From Henricia sp. BOLD:AAB3569 (taxonomy: Eukaryota > Echinodermata > Asteroidea > Spinulosida > Echinasteridae): 64,000 nucleotides of DNA. The position numbers were made by a program, and so were the translations under genes. The stretch lies in contig JBBELK010000515.1 in NCBI GenBank assembly GCA_037783545.1, positions 1-64,000 on the forward strand, given 5' to 3'. Numbering within the stretch: position 1 is the first letter of the stretch; the number at the start of each line of letters is the position of its first letter. Below are positions 12,914 to 22,754 of this stretch, one piece after another. A model generated the notes under the pieces. That model ran no database searches, had not been told where the DNA came from, and saw only the letters and a list, made by a program, of their open reading frames with translations.

Positions 12914-15089
12914 GTTTGTTCTTTTTACAAAATATTCAAGGGTATACTTCTATTAAGAGTGAATGCATTTCATTTCAGGTTTTCAGGAAAGTTTGAAATG
13001 TAGAATGCAAATCCAATGAAATACCACAATCAACTGTTTGGGGTAAAAATGCTAACAAAGGTTCATGTCAATTTATTATGGTTTAGCAGTTCAAGGGTCG
13101 ATTTCACTAAACTCTAAGTAAGTTAAGGTCCATAATAAGACTTGTGATGGATTCGAGGGCTGCGATGGATCGTGACTACGATGGGTGCTGCGGTGGATTT
13201 CAACAAACCTATTGTAAGGGCAATGCGTTCGATCATCGATTAGGGGACATTTGCATATTTGCTCTAAGGCTGTTTGCTGTGCTGAATTATGTTTTTAATC
13301 AAACGGTCGCCGGCTACACAAGTTCAAAACAGCTTCTGAGTCCGTTCTGCATGATGTAAGCGCGCGCGTTAAATGTGGCGCGCAGCCTACGGGACACGTA
13401 CCTTGCAATTCTATGCTGCATAGGACACGTGTAGAATACGAACAGCATCATTCAAATTTTTATTCCATGCACACGTACGTACACGACGTTGTGGTCGACG
13501 TAGACGATAGATGGCCAACTGCATAGCTTTCGTGTTTTTGCATGCAGTGAAAACATCGGACACGGAACTGTAGTGACACTTTTTGTCACTTGCTAAAATC
13601 GTAGGTACAGGCCTTGAAATAACCCACGGCACCACGGCAAATTGCCATCGGTGCCCTATGCTTTTGCCGTGTTGCCCTTAAAAGGTCGTAACGCAAATTT
13701 TCCATTTCCTCATTCAGGTGCCCTTTACTAAGGGAAAATTGTCGTGCCCTTTTCAAAATGAATTTCGAGGCCTGTAGGTACAAAATTTTACATTTCTCTT
13801 GCTTATATCTTAGCATAGAATCTATATCAAAAGTGACAATCAGTTTTCGGGGGAGCCAGAGTTTGTCTTGTCTTTCAAAAACGGCGAAAACCATGACCAT
13901 TGTTGGTCAAACGTACGCTACGATGACCAATTGCCTCATCGTAGCTTATGGTGCGTTGCCATGGCAGATATGCATCGTTAAACTCATCGCAAGTTTCTTG
14001 AAATCGTTCTTAGGGCGCACCGCGAGTTACGGAGTGGTAACCCATCACATCTTGGGTTACGATGGATCGTAATTGTTAGTGAAATCGACCCCAGAATTAC
14101 CAAAAGCTATTATGAGTGAATTTGTAATAATTCTTGCATGTTTCTTTTCCCATTATTTGGAAGGGGCGAATGAAATACCAAGGGAAAAATAATTGAAGTT
14201 TTGCGGCAATATTTTCACGTAATGTTTCTCTCTCGACAACTACAGGTCTCGTTCTAGATCCCGCTCACCGCGCCGTCACCGATCGCGAAGTCGCAGCCGT
14301 AGCCAGAGCCATCATCACCGTAGTCGCTCCAGGTCCCGAAGCCGTAGGTAAGAATTGCTCCTACATGCACCCAACATTAAAGGGGAATTACACCCAAGAA
14401 ACAAAAGACATTGTGCTAAACAAGTGTAACTTGTACATTCTTTTTCTAAAAAATAACAAGGAATTTGAGCTGCTGAAAATTGGATACCAACTTCACAAAG
14501 AATGGCTTATAGATGCCGTAATTTTGTCCGGAAACTGGGCAAAAAGTGACGTTTTCTCGGAAAACTCCTCTGTGTACTCCTACAGCAATAATACAGAGCT
14601 CTAAAAAGTGCCGTCCGACTTGTTGAGATCCCAAGATATGTTTTGCAGGATGACAAAATATTTGATACAAAATGCTGTCATCCCATGATAATTATCTCAG
14701 GATGACATCCAGAATGTAGGATGACGACATTTTGCACTGAATATGTTGTCATCGTGCGATAAATTACCACGGAATCTTAACAAGTTGGTTGGCACCTCTA
14801 CAGCTCTGTACAATATATGTGAAGGTTGTCCCCAAAAATGTAATTCCTTGCACAGTTTCCGGACAAAATGGCGGCGCCCATAAGCCATTATTTGTGAAGT
14901 TTGTATCCGATTTTCAGCGTGTCAAATTCCTTGTTCTACACTTGTTCAGCAAAATGTCTTTTGTTTCTTTGTGTATAATTCTCTTTTAAATTACACAGGG
15001 ACTCGAAGGGGAGATCCCGGAAGTGCTGTACCCTGGGGCTATTTTTTTGTCGGGGGCCATTGGTTGCAAACCGCTGTTGTTTACATTGA
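11070..15089 (+). CDS. SRSF7: SRSF7-like serine/arginine-rich splicing factor (RRM, CCHC zinc knuckle, RS domain)
   Basis: Coding exons are 11070-11278, 11480-11683, 14246-14347 and 14999-15089; junction phases agree and give about 201 residues. An acceptor at 11027 upstream of the ATG suggests a 5'UTR intron. The RRM has RNP2 VYVGNL (13-18) and RNP1 [10 protein letters not shown] (45-54). A Gly/Arg linker precedes a zinc knuckle C112-x2-C115-x4-H120-x4-C125. The knuckle separates SRSF7 from SRSF3, which lacks it. Exon 3 encodes pure RS/SR dipeptides. SR proteins of this family act in the nucleus in exon definition, 3' end choice and mRNA export. The last exon is less certain: after RDSKGRSRK the frame reads a Cys-rich tail to a TGA at 15087-15089, unlike known RS tails, so it may be an alternative or mis-chosen terminal exon. 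The 2.6-kb intron 2 carries several repeats. Confidence 0.87.
11740..11866. repeat. Fragment of the AAAGGAGC dispersed repeat
   Basis: Begins TTAAAGGAGCATGTTCAG and runs through ATACTATCCATGGGAAGAAA to GCAATCTCC. Fuller or partial copies lie at 15226-15680, 26975-27292, 40003-40205 and 62645-62830. A shorter piece sits at 11336-11376. All have the same order of conserved blocks, so this is one high-copy non-autonomous family. Confidence 0.7.
12593..12770. repeat. 11/12-bp minisatellite
   Basis: Degenerate tandem units of the form GCTCAACATGT, then GACCGACATGC, repeated about fifteen times. It lies in SRSF7 intron 2. No coding meaning is apparent. Confidence 0.8.
12870..12912. repeat. Poly-C tract in SRSF7 intron 2
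   Basis: About 40 bp of C broken by AA and A. A simple repeat. Confidence 0.85.
13093..14090. mobile_element. Repeat with GGTCGATTTCACTAA termini in SRSF7 intron 2
   Basis: The left end reads AGGGTCGATTTCACTAA and the right end TTAGTGAAATCGACCCC, an inverted pair. The interior is rich in TACGATG/CATCGTA inverted blocks. Related ends occur at 40196-40470 (left end) and 45735-45776 (right end). This fits a non-autonomous foldback DNA transposon. Confidence 0.6.
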
Positions 15090-15225
15090 GTGGGCCAGAA
15101 GTAGGACGATTTATAGCTTCTATTATGTCAGATACAAAAAGGAAAGGGGCTCAGCTAGAAACCCAGATATCCCAGGGTTGGCCTGACTGGTGTTTGCAAT
15201 TTTTTTTAAGGATCATTTGGAGTTC

Positions 15226-15680
15226 TGATAAAGGAGCTTAATTGTTCAAATTTTTCCAGAAAATTGATTTTGTCCTTACCTAAAAACAATCGTACAAAAT
15301 ACCTCCCCAAAATACTATCCATGAAAAGAAAAGTTTGGCATATTTTCTTCACTACTTTATGTAACCGAATAAATTAGTTTTCAAAACTTCTGTGGTTTTT
15401 TGACGATATTCTTGAAAAAAATATGGATTGAGAGCATAGCATTGGTCATATTTTTCTCATTACCATTTTGAAATTTCTCACTCCCAATCAACATATTTCA
15501 AAGAATATTGTTGAAAAACGACATGTTTTGTAAACATCTGTTACATAAAACAGTGCAGTAATTACACCAACCTTTATGCTTCCACATCCAAATAGGAGAT
15601 TGCAGATTTCCTTTTTATTTCAAATGGACAGTATTTTGGGGAGGTATTTTATATGATTGCTATGAACCAGCTATATTCTT
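15226..15680. mobile_element. AAAGGAGC repeat family, long copy
   Basis: Contains the ordered blocks TTTTGTCCTTACCTAAAAAC, CTCCCCAAAATACTATCCAT, CAGTGCAGTAATTACACC, GGAGATTGCAGATTTCC and GGGGAGGTATTTTATATGAT. The outer blocks are partly inverse-complementary, as expected for a foldback element. Confidence 0.65.
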
Positions 15681-15720
15681 AAATTAAATGTGACCGCTCT
15701 GCAAAAAAAGACCAATAATT

Positions 15721-15942
15721 CGCGCAGGCTTGGTCGAATTTTCGCGACCTTAAGTAGAAATCTGCGGCAGATCCATGCTCATTAAAATACAAAAACACAA
15801 TGGAAATTCCTTGCTGTGCCCGGATACCGCCTGGAATGTCCGTGTTCTGCCAGGAATTTCCATTGTGCTTTTGTATTTTAATGAGCGTGGATCTGCTGCA
15901 GATTTCTACTCATGGTCGCAAAAACTCAACCCAGGCTGCGCA
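15721..15942. mobile_element. Foldback MITE
   Basis: Near-perfect inverted arms of about 95 bp: GCGCAGGCTTGG and AAATCTGC.GCAGATCCATG on the left are mirrored by GCGTGGATCTGC.GCAGATTT and CCCAGGCTGCGC on the right. The central blocks AACACAATGGAAATTCCT/AGGAATTTCCATTGTGCT also pair. Confidence 0.75.
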
Positions 15943-16036
15943 ACTAACAGGCCTTTTTTGCTGAGCGAGGTCACAGATAACAATGTTGTTGACAACATGT
16001 TTTTTTTTTTGTTTTTTTTACATTTTCTATTTGCAG

Positions 16037-16128
16037 TAAGTAAAGTTGGTGACACAATAGCCCCTTCCAGGAAAGGACTTGGTCAGAAATCATCAACGAT
16101 GACCCAATTTTTGGCACCGAGTGGGACT
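16037..16128 (+). other. Orphan exon candidate, family unknown
   Basis: A strong polypyrimidine tract and TTGCAG precede 16037, and the block ends at a GTAAGT donor after 16128. The 92 bp are open with an entering 2-nt remainder and give 30 residues starting SKVGDTIAPSRKGLGQ and ending TMTQFLAPSGT. The segment STMTQFL loosely resembles a PCNA-interaction box but lacks the leading Gln. I cannot join it to SRSF7 (joining stops after two codons) or to another gene. It could be a fortuitous splice-site pair. Confidence 0.3.
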
Positions 16129-16365
16129 GTAAGTCCAAGAAATTATTTTCAAGCACTCCAAAACAATAGGTGGTTTTTACCATTTTTTACCAGTTGTCTG
16201 TCATAATAAGGTTATTTAAGGTCAATAACATTCTAATACATATGTGGGACTTATTACACTGTAAATAATAGAGTAAGGCATAATCCACATTTAATGAGGA
16301 CTTTTTTCCCCACCACCTCGTCGAAAGTTACCATGACATGTAATACTATTTCTCAGTATAATCTT

Positions 16366-16737
16366 AAAGCCCTGTCACACATTCTCGGTTTTGCATCATG
16401 GTTGGTCCCTGGTGCGTCCAGGGACCAACAGCAGTGTCCTTGCTTCAATAGGATTGCACAAGGTGGCACTAGGGGCCCCCAACAGGCCACTACGGCTATG
16501 CCGGCAGCCTTGGGGGTTCACTAGGGCTCTAGTAGGGTCCTGCTAGGTTTTACTAGGATTTCAATATCTTCCTGGTTGATGCCGGCAAAGTATTGCACGT
16601 AAAAGCCCACCAGGACACGTTGCTGATTGAAGACGGTTGGTAAGGATTGACTACGGGTCACTAGGATTGACTAGGATTAACTACGAAGTCCAATCGTAGC
16701 TCCACCGGGATGTAAAACCAGGAATGTGAGACTTTAG
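16366..16737. mobile_element. Foldback element
   Basis: The left end AAAGCCCTGTCACACATTCT and GGTTTTGCATC are mirrored by GATGTAAAACC and AATGTGAGACTTTAGCC on the right, with internal GTCCCTGG/CCAGGGAC hairpins and repeated CTAGGATT/ACTAGG units. Confidence 0.6.
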
Positions 16738-16978
16738 CCTTACCGTGCAGCCCCATTGGACATTTGTACCCATTTGAAAAGTTACCACGACTTTGTTCCA
16801 AACTTCCTCTGTGCCAGCACACTTTTTTACCGCATGGCCATGCTACTTTTAACAGGCAAAACTATTGTAATTGACTGGAAAAGTTCCCACATTTTTCTCA
16901 TAAATTTGCAAGAGACATTAGTTTCCCATACTCCCCAGGTGGAGTAAATTTTGTAATTCTACGACCACGTCACGGTAA

Positions 16979-17006
16979 TGCGCCTATCAATTGTTTCCCC
17001 CACCCC

Positions 17007-17039
<33 letters not shown>

Positions 17040-17279
17040 TGGGCTACCCCACCTAAGAGGTGGGGATTGTCACTTTTTGCGTGACAAAATCCCCACCCCT
17101 GGGGCAACATTTAGGTGACAAAAATCCCCACCCTCGGGTGCAAAACATGCGCAAAAATGCACAAAAATGCACACAGATAATGGGCCAAATGCCCCACCCT
17201 GGGGCATGAAAAATGTGACCAAACCCTCACCTAGGGGATGGGGTAGCGCGGTGGGGGAAAGAATTGATAGGTGCATAAC
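16979..17279. mobile_element. G-rich MITE, family B, copy 2
   Basis: The same termini and interior as 9214-9478, expanded by a poly-C run after CCCCCACCCCTCC. The flanks read CACGGTAA on the left and AACGGTAA on the right, a possible short target duplication. Confidence 0.8.
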
Positions 17280-17625
17280 GGTAAGTCCAGTCGAAACAAG
17301 GCTTTAATAGCAAAAACCAACTACCAAGTTAAGGCAATTAAAACAATCCTCTTTAAATGTGACAAAATTCCGGTTCTGTATGTAGCAGCATCTAAACAGG
17401 CACAATTTTTGCGTTCATTTTAATATTCTTGGATTAAATTCACTTTAGTTTTAGTGTTATGCGTATTAAAATATTTATTTTTTGTAGTTGAGAACTTTTC
17501 GAGACTTATCAAATAAATTAGGAAAGTAATTACATGTATAAAAAAACTAAGTTAGATTTTTAATTGTGTATTTAATGCTTTACCAAAGCTTAAATGGACA
17601 TATTATCAGTACTATACCGGTACCC
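17280..17625. other. Gene-free AT-rich stretch
   Basis: No exon or repeat recognised. Confidence 0.4.
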
Positions 17626-18053
17626 AGGGCTGTAGTCGAGTCCCCACTTTCCGAGTCATAGTCCGAGTCCTTGAGTCCGAGTCCAGCAAACATCCGAGTC
17701 CTCAGCAGGCGCAGGCCGAGTCCCGAGTCCTTATTTCAATTTCAAGTGTTAAAGATCGATCGTGCCTGTGATTTTTTGCTTTAGGCCGAGAAAAATGTTT
17801 CTTTGTGAGGTGAGATACATTTCGAGTGCTCAAAATTATTATAAGCGGTAGAAATGATTTATTTTACATTCTCATAATTTTATTTCACATGTTCGAAATA
17901 CTTTCGGCCCCAAAATAAATTGTTTTAATGTACTTTTTGTAAAATGTTGTACATTTATTTTTTTCACTGTCCTTACCGTCCAAATCTGAGTCCTGACTGG
18001 CCGATTCCTTGAAAATCGGGACTCAAGTCCGAGTCCGGACTCGAGTCCTACAG
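17626..18053. mobile_element. GAGTCC-rich inverted-terminal element
   Basis: The left end GGGCTGTAGTCGAGTCC with many CCGAGTC units is mirrored on the right by GTCCGAGTCCGGACTCGAG and CCTACAGC. The terminal repeats enclose about 300 bp of AT-rich DNA. The multiple short motifs look like transposase binding sites of a non-autonomous DNA element (inference). Confidence 0.65.
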
Positions 18054-18522
18054 CGTTGACTATACCATTGTTTAAAGTATTCCTCACGACCAATTTTGTT
18101 AGGAAAAGGCTTCAAAGGTCAACATAAAATAACCTCATTATTTAATATATTTGAATTTGGAAGTGCTCAAACTATGAAATTATTAATGTATTACTACTAA
18201 AGAAACGTTGTGGATATTTGACGGCCTTTTTTCAGTGTCACAAAAAAATTTGACTTTTAGACACGTCTCAGAAAGTTCTCACTACACCAAACACCCCTGA
18301 TTTTTGTTTGCACTGTTGTGATGTTCTTATTTTGTGTATTGATATCATTGTACTTATTTTTAAAACTTGTTTGCCACTTACAAGTTGTCCACTAATACAA
18401 GTAACTAGAGTAAATACTGAAATGACTGTTTATATTGAAGAATCTGCTTTGTCCAACGAAGATTATATATATATATTCTTATTATATTAAAGAGGACATA
18501 TTGACATAGGCCATTATTAAAG
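18054..18522. other. Gene-free stretch
   Basis: AT-rich DNA without recognisable exon, RNA gene or repeat. Confidence 0.4.
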
Positions 18523-18966
18523 TTGCATTGCCCGTGTTTCGGTGAAAGGATTAAAAAAAATTAATTTACACAAGCGAACGAATTTAGAAAGCTTACGTGT
18601 CTCTGTAACGAAAAATATCAAAAACTTAAATTTCCGACGTCGGGAATTGGAGATACAAGCCTTTTTCTTGAAACGTGCTTCACATGTTGTACATGTGCGC
18701 GTACGCTCATATGTACATAGTATGTGTACAATGTACACATGTACGCGCACATGTACATTTACGTCATAACCCTGTCGATTAAATGACCTGCCAGCCTTTT
18801 AATCATTTCTTGTTTTTAATCGACTGGCATTAATCCTTGACGGATTTTTACGTTCTTGGTACCAAATGAAAGCTGATAACTTTTTCTATTCTAGAAAAAT
18901 ACCTATTTAACTTTAAAAAAAAAATTGTACGCCCAAATCGGCCCAAACACGGGCAGTGCAACTTTA
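18523..18966. mobile_element. Inverted-terminal element (AAAGTTGCA termini), copy 1
   Basis: Ends AAAGTTGCATTGCCCGTGTT and ACACGGGCAGTGCAACTTT form terminal inverted repeats. The interior has a TGTACATGTGCGCGTAC-type palindromic core. A copy in opposite orientation lies at 54466-54886 inside NUS1 intron 4. Confidence 0.75.
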
Positions 18967-19222
18967 ACATGGTATTTGTCTGTGGTGTGAACAAATATTG
19001 AACTTTCAGGGGAGGAAAATTGTATTGTCCCATGTTCCGTTAACTGCAATGCATAGTTTATTAATGTGAACACAATGCATGGATAGTATTTTATTTCAGA
19101 AATGCAAAATGTGTAGCACGCACAAGATATTCCAGAAAAATTACAAGTACATGTATACATAAGCTATTTTATTGATGTGAAATATTAGTCGGAAAAGTGT
19201 TTTAAAGGGGGGTATAAATACA

Positions 19223-19370
19223 ATAGACCGTATCGAATAGCCGCCATTTCGTAGGGCACCTTTTGTTACTTAAACCGTTCAACAATGAAAGCACAATATG
19301 TGCAACCATGCATGTCATCAAGGAACAAAGAAACTGCCCCACGAAATGGTGTATATTCTATACGGTCTAT
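19223..19370. mobile_element. 148-bp MITE, family C, copy 1
   Basis: Inverted ends read ATAGACCGTATCGAATAG and CTATACGGTCTAT. The interior includes TTGTTACTTAAACCGTTCAA. A copy of exactly the same length lies at 47011-47158. Confidence 0.85.
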
Positions 19371-19379
19371 ACACGTTCA

Positions 19380-19784
19380 CCACTAATTCTTCCTAATATG
19401 ACATGATAATGACCCAAAAAGTTTAAATTTGGTGAGGAAACATGATTTTAGCACTGAAAAAAGTTCAATGCTCCATGCATTTAGTGCATGAAGTCTCAAA
19501 CGGCGAACATGTATGGTATTTTCCAAAAGAGGTTAACTAGGTGGGATTTTTTCCAAAACTAAATTTCTATGTGTAAAAATTGCTCACACAATTACATTGT
19601 CATTGTGCGTCATGCACGAGTATAGGCACTTTGTATATCAATAAGAAAGCCTCCCCCTAAACATGACCGTCGTTGCAAAAGGTGTATTGTCTGTAATGTA
19701 TGTAGCATTGTAAAATTACCCACACAGGACTATATAGGTTGAATTTTACTCAGAGTTTTAACATTTTAGGATCCACTGTACAAC
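19380..19784. other. Gene-free stretch
   Basis: No exon found. 19580-19690 shares TGCGTCATGCACGAGT, GGCACTTTGT and CCCCCT.AACATGACC blocks with the MITE at 57443-57552 and is probably a decayed relative. Confidence 0.4.
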
Positions 19785-20395
19785 TTAATTTTGTACTGGT
19801 ACTACGTGTCAAAAAACATGTCCTACTTTTGATTTTGAATAACTTTATTATTTTTCAACAGATTTAAACATCACCAAAATTTCACATCACAAGGCCTGAC
19901 AAATTTTCTTGAGTGAGTTTCATCAGTTTTGTCCAAGAGGTTGAAATTAACTGCCATACAAATAAAAACAACCTAAATTTGAGAATTTGCCACTTTTGAC
20001 TTGGCATCCACCATTGTCAAGGAAATTGTCTATGTTTGAGTTCCCTTTGCACCTCTTGAATTGCACGAAATGATTGAGATGGTTTGCGTAACATTTGGAG
20101 TGATCCTGCCTTTCCTCAGAAGCTTTCGGCCCAGCACACACATTCCACCAATGTCTCCAGCGACCTATTGACATTGAAGGAGGCCAAGTCGAAGGTGGCG
20201 AATTATAAAATTGACTTTTTTGTATGGCATTGAAATCCTAACCTTTTGGACAAAACTGATGAAAATCACTCATTTACATAATCACTCATTTACATAATGT
20301 GAAATTTTGGTTTAAATCCATTTAAAAATTACGGAGTTATTTAAGATTAAAAGTAGGACATGTTCTTTTTTTGACATGCAGTACTTTTTATCTAG
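19785..20395. mobile_element. Long-arm foldback element
   Basis: The left arm holds ACATGTCCTACTTTTGAT, TTCACAT and CATCAGTTTTGTCCAA. The right arm mirrors these as TTGGACAAAACTGATG, ATGTGAAATTTTGG and AAAAGTAGGACATGT. The arms are about 150 bp around a 280-bp centre. No intact ORF. Confidence 0.7.
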
Positions 20396-20771
20396 AAGGG
20401 TATACTACAGTTTAGTGTGATTTGATTTTGGTTTGCAGCTGTTAATATGTATTGTATTGTGGAAAGCTAATTTCTTCATGAGAACAATTTGAGTTTTCAT
20501 AACTCAGTGCACATGCCCTTGTATATTTTAGGTAAAAAAGTTGTGAATTTGGATTGGTACACTTAATTCAGTTTCGCTCGTTACCCACCGCCCTTGCAGG
20601 GCACTGGGAAAGGCTAAATTAGTGTGCATAACCTGCCTTGCCTGCTGGGAAAAAACCAACAAAAAACTTGTTTTTTTGTCTGTTTACAAGAAAAAGATGA
20701 CCTCATGGTCATGTCATACTTTGGCCATTGAGGGCTCATAGCGATTTGTGCGCGATGGGTATGAGCGAATT
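20396..20771. other. Gene-free stretch
   Basis: No exon or known repeat recognised. Confidence 0.4.
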
Positions 20772-20958
20772 AATAAGGGATTTTCGCATTCCGTGGCCAT
20801 CATGAAAAAAGATGGCTGGTACCAATGATTAGCGCCATTGTAAATGACGTCAGTCGGTGAGGTATCTGCCATTAGCGCTTTTCATTGGCTGCCAGCAATT
20901 TCGTTCTCTCTGCTGGATCTTTTTTCAAGATGGCCACGGAATGCGAAAATCCCTTATT
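20772..20958. mobile_element. MITE with near-perfect 33-bp termini and an internal CRE-like site
   Basis: Left and right ends are inverse complements over about 33 bp (AATAAGGGATTTTCGCATTC...) with one mismatch. The interior carries a perfect TGACGTCA at about 20847 and an ATTGG box. Confidence 0.85.
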
Positions 20959-21284
20959 CAGTGTGCACAAAAACATGCAAACATTATTACTGAAAAAGAA
21001 TCTGCATAAATTCTTTAATAAAAATTTTAGATACTTAACTCGATTAAATTGCCCACTGGCTTTCGTGTCTGTTGCTTATGCATACAAAAAGTTGTTTGGC
21101 AAGGAAAAAAAATATTTTGAACATGTCTTCGATCATATTCCTATAAATTGCATTTTATTGCTGGTTATTTGTTCTTTATGCTAAATATCATGTAAAACAG
21201 AGTATTGCTTGTTTTTAGGTTGTGAATTTGCTTTATTAAATGTTAGCGAGTACTATGCAAGAGTTGAAATGTGTTTGAATTACA
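20959..21284. other. Gene-free stretch
   Basis: Open-frame DNA here shows no domain, splice context or conservation that I can recognise. Confidence 0.4.
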
Positions 21285-21775
21285 AAGCTGGGAAGGACCA
21301 AATTCGGGATGAGAGAAAAATTGTACGGGCTTTATCGGGATTCGAACCCGCGACCTCTGACTCGCGAGGCAGATGCTCTACCAGCTGAGCTATAAAACAG
21401 TTGATATATCGGTACTCCCTCAGGTTTTCCCTGTGGACCAAATTCTTCTCTTGGTGTTGCATGGTGACGCAACTGGGAAAAGTAACGAACACATCTGGTA
21501 TGGTGCCTGATCACCATTGAAATGAAACAATAACCAAACTTGGGATGAGAGAAAAATCGTAAGGGCCTTATCGGGATTCGATAGGGAAAACCTGAGGGAG
21601 TATATATACCAACTGTGCCTTATTGCTCAGCTGGTAGAGTATCTGCCCGGTAAGTCTGAGGTCTCCGGTTCGAATCCCGATAATGCCCTTACAATTTTTC
21701 TCTCATATCCCAAGTTTGATTGTTTCATTTCAATGGTGATTAGGCACCAAACCAGATGTGTTCAAAACTGGGAAG
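21285..21775. mobile_element. Two tRNA-derived SINE copies in inverted orientation (family 3)
   Basis: 21285-21530 reads on the minus strand: tRNA-like TAGCTCAGCTGGTAGAGCAT with B box GGGTTCGAATCCC, then CAATTTTTCTCTCATCCC and a tail with CATTTCAATGGTGAT. 21535-21775 is the plus-strand copy with TTGCTCAGCTGGTAGAG and CGGTTCGAATCCC. A third copy lies at 40888-41045. The minus-strand head resembles tRNA-Ala (CGC at the anticodon position), but the stems are imperfect, so these are retroposons and not functional tRNA genes. Confidence 0.75.
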
Positions 21776-22254
21776 GAATTTATATATTCTCTAGCTTTTT
21801 AGCAAAAAGTACTTCGATCATTTTGTGTGCTTAGCAAAAATTGGCAAAGTACCATTTTAGCTTTTATAAACCTCATTTTGCTAAGCACACCTTTTCTGTG
21901 CTACATGCCTCCATTAAATAGGATAGGACCCAGGACTATACCCCTACTGCTTAGTACGGAAATATTGTGCTCATCAAAATCAGGTTACGAGATAAAACTC
22001 TATGTCATCTGCATTTTGATTGCTATAATAAGCAATATTTACGACTACTCCATCACACAAATTTCATGCTCTTTGGTTTTAACGTTTAATATTTTGTATC
22101 TATGTAGATGTATTGTATGTTATTGCTTTAGTTTATACTGTAAAGCGCCTATTTGGCGCTATATAATATTGCTATTATTATTATTATATTTCCTTCCTGG
22201 GTGGTGCAGATGCACAAAGAATATTTTTAAAAAACAGGTACTAAGAACAAGTCT
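21776..22254. other. Gene-free stretch
   Basis: No recognisable exon. It includes GCGCCTATTTGGCGC and an (ATT)n tract near 22175. Confidence 0.4.
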
Positions 22255-22310
22255 ATTTAAATCATAGAGTTGTATAAGCCTTATAACTTATACAACTCTA
22301 TGATTTAAAT
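22255..22310. repeat. Perfect 24-bp-arm hairpin
   Basis: Arm one starts ATTTAAATCATAGAGTTG and ends GTATAAG. An 8-nt centre CCTTATAA follows, then the exact inverse complement CTTATAC...GATTTAAAT. There are no mismatches. Confidence 0.9.
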
Positions 22311-22379
22311 GCACATGTTGGAAGGCATGTGTTCACTTGAAACACGACTCGACTGCTGAGGGCGCTTCATCAGTTTATC

Positions 22380-22754
22380 CAGGGACGGGCGGGGTGGAGT
22401 CGCTGCAGCTATGTGTTGTGTTTACAAACTTCTCACAAAAGCCACAAACCGAGACCGTTAATATTTTAGGAGTAATTATAGAATACAGGGCCCACTGGCA
22501 CTAGTGAGCAGCTGTTATTGGTTTACTATAGTGTTACTGTTAGTGTTAGGTCTGGATAGGTGCGAACGGCTTGTGCCTTGTTCAGTTGTTGTGCTATGGA
22601 AGAAGGGTAAACACTGCGGTCATTTTTATCCCGTGTCTGTGAACGTGACCGGAGATCCACAGAGCCGGATCTCCAGATATTGTCCTCGTACAGTGTCGTA
22701 GGCCGGCCCTGCATTCTATTATTATTAATTGTACAAAATTTTAGAATTCTGAGG
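22380..22754 (+). promoter_or_regulatory. Probable promoter/5'UTR region of spermine synthase
   Basis: The region upstream of the chosen SMS ATG has a GC-box-like GGGACGGGCGGGG at 22382-22394 and no TATA box near the start, as usual for housekeeping genes. 22482-22722 is bounded by AGAATACAGGGCC and GGCCCTGCATTCT, so part of the leader may be a MITE. The transcription start is not visible. Confidence 0.35.

Noticed and set aside
21285-21775. Functional tRNA genes
   Set aside because: A and B boxes are present, but stems are imperfect, copies are fused to SINE bodies and a third degenerate copy exists.
22330-22372. Hammerhead ribozyme core
   Set aside because: GAAAC lies on one strand and CTGATGA on the other, so no single strand has both core boxes.
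22440-22714. Short coding gene upstream of SMS
   Set aside because: The segment is bounded by inverted AGAATRCAGGGCC ends and looks like a MITE; no conserved peptide.
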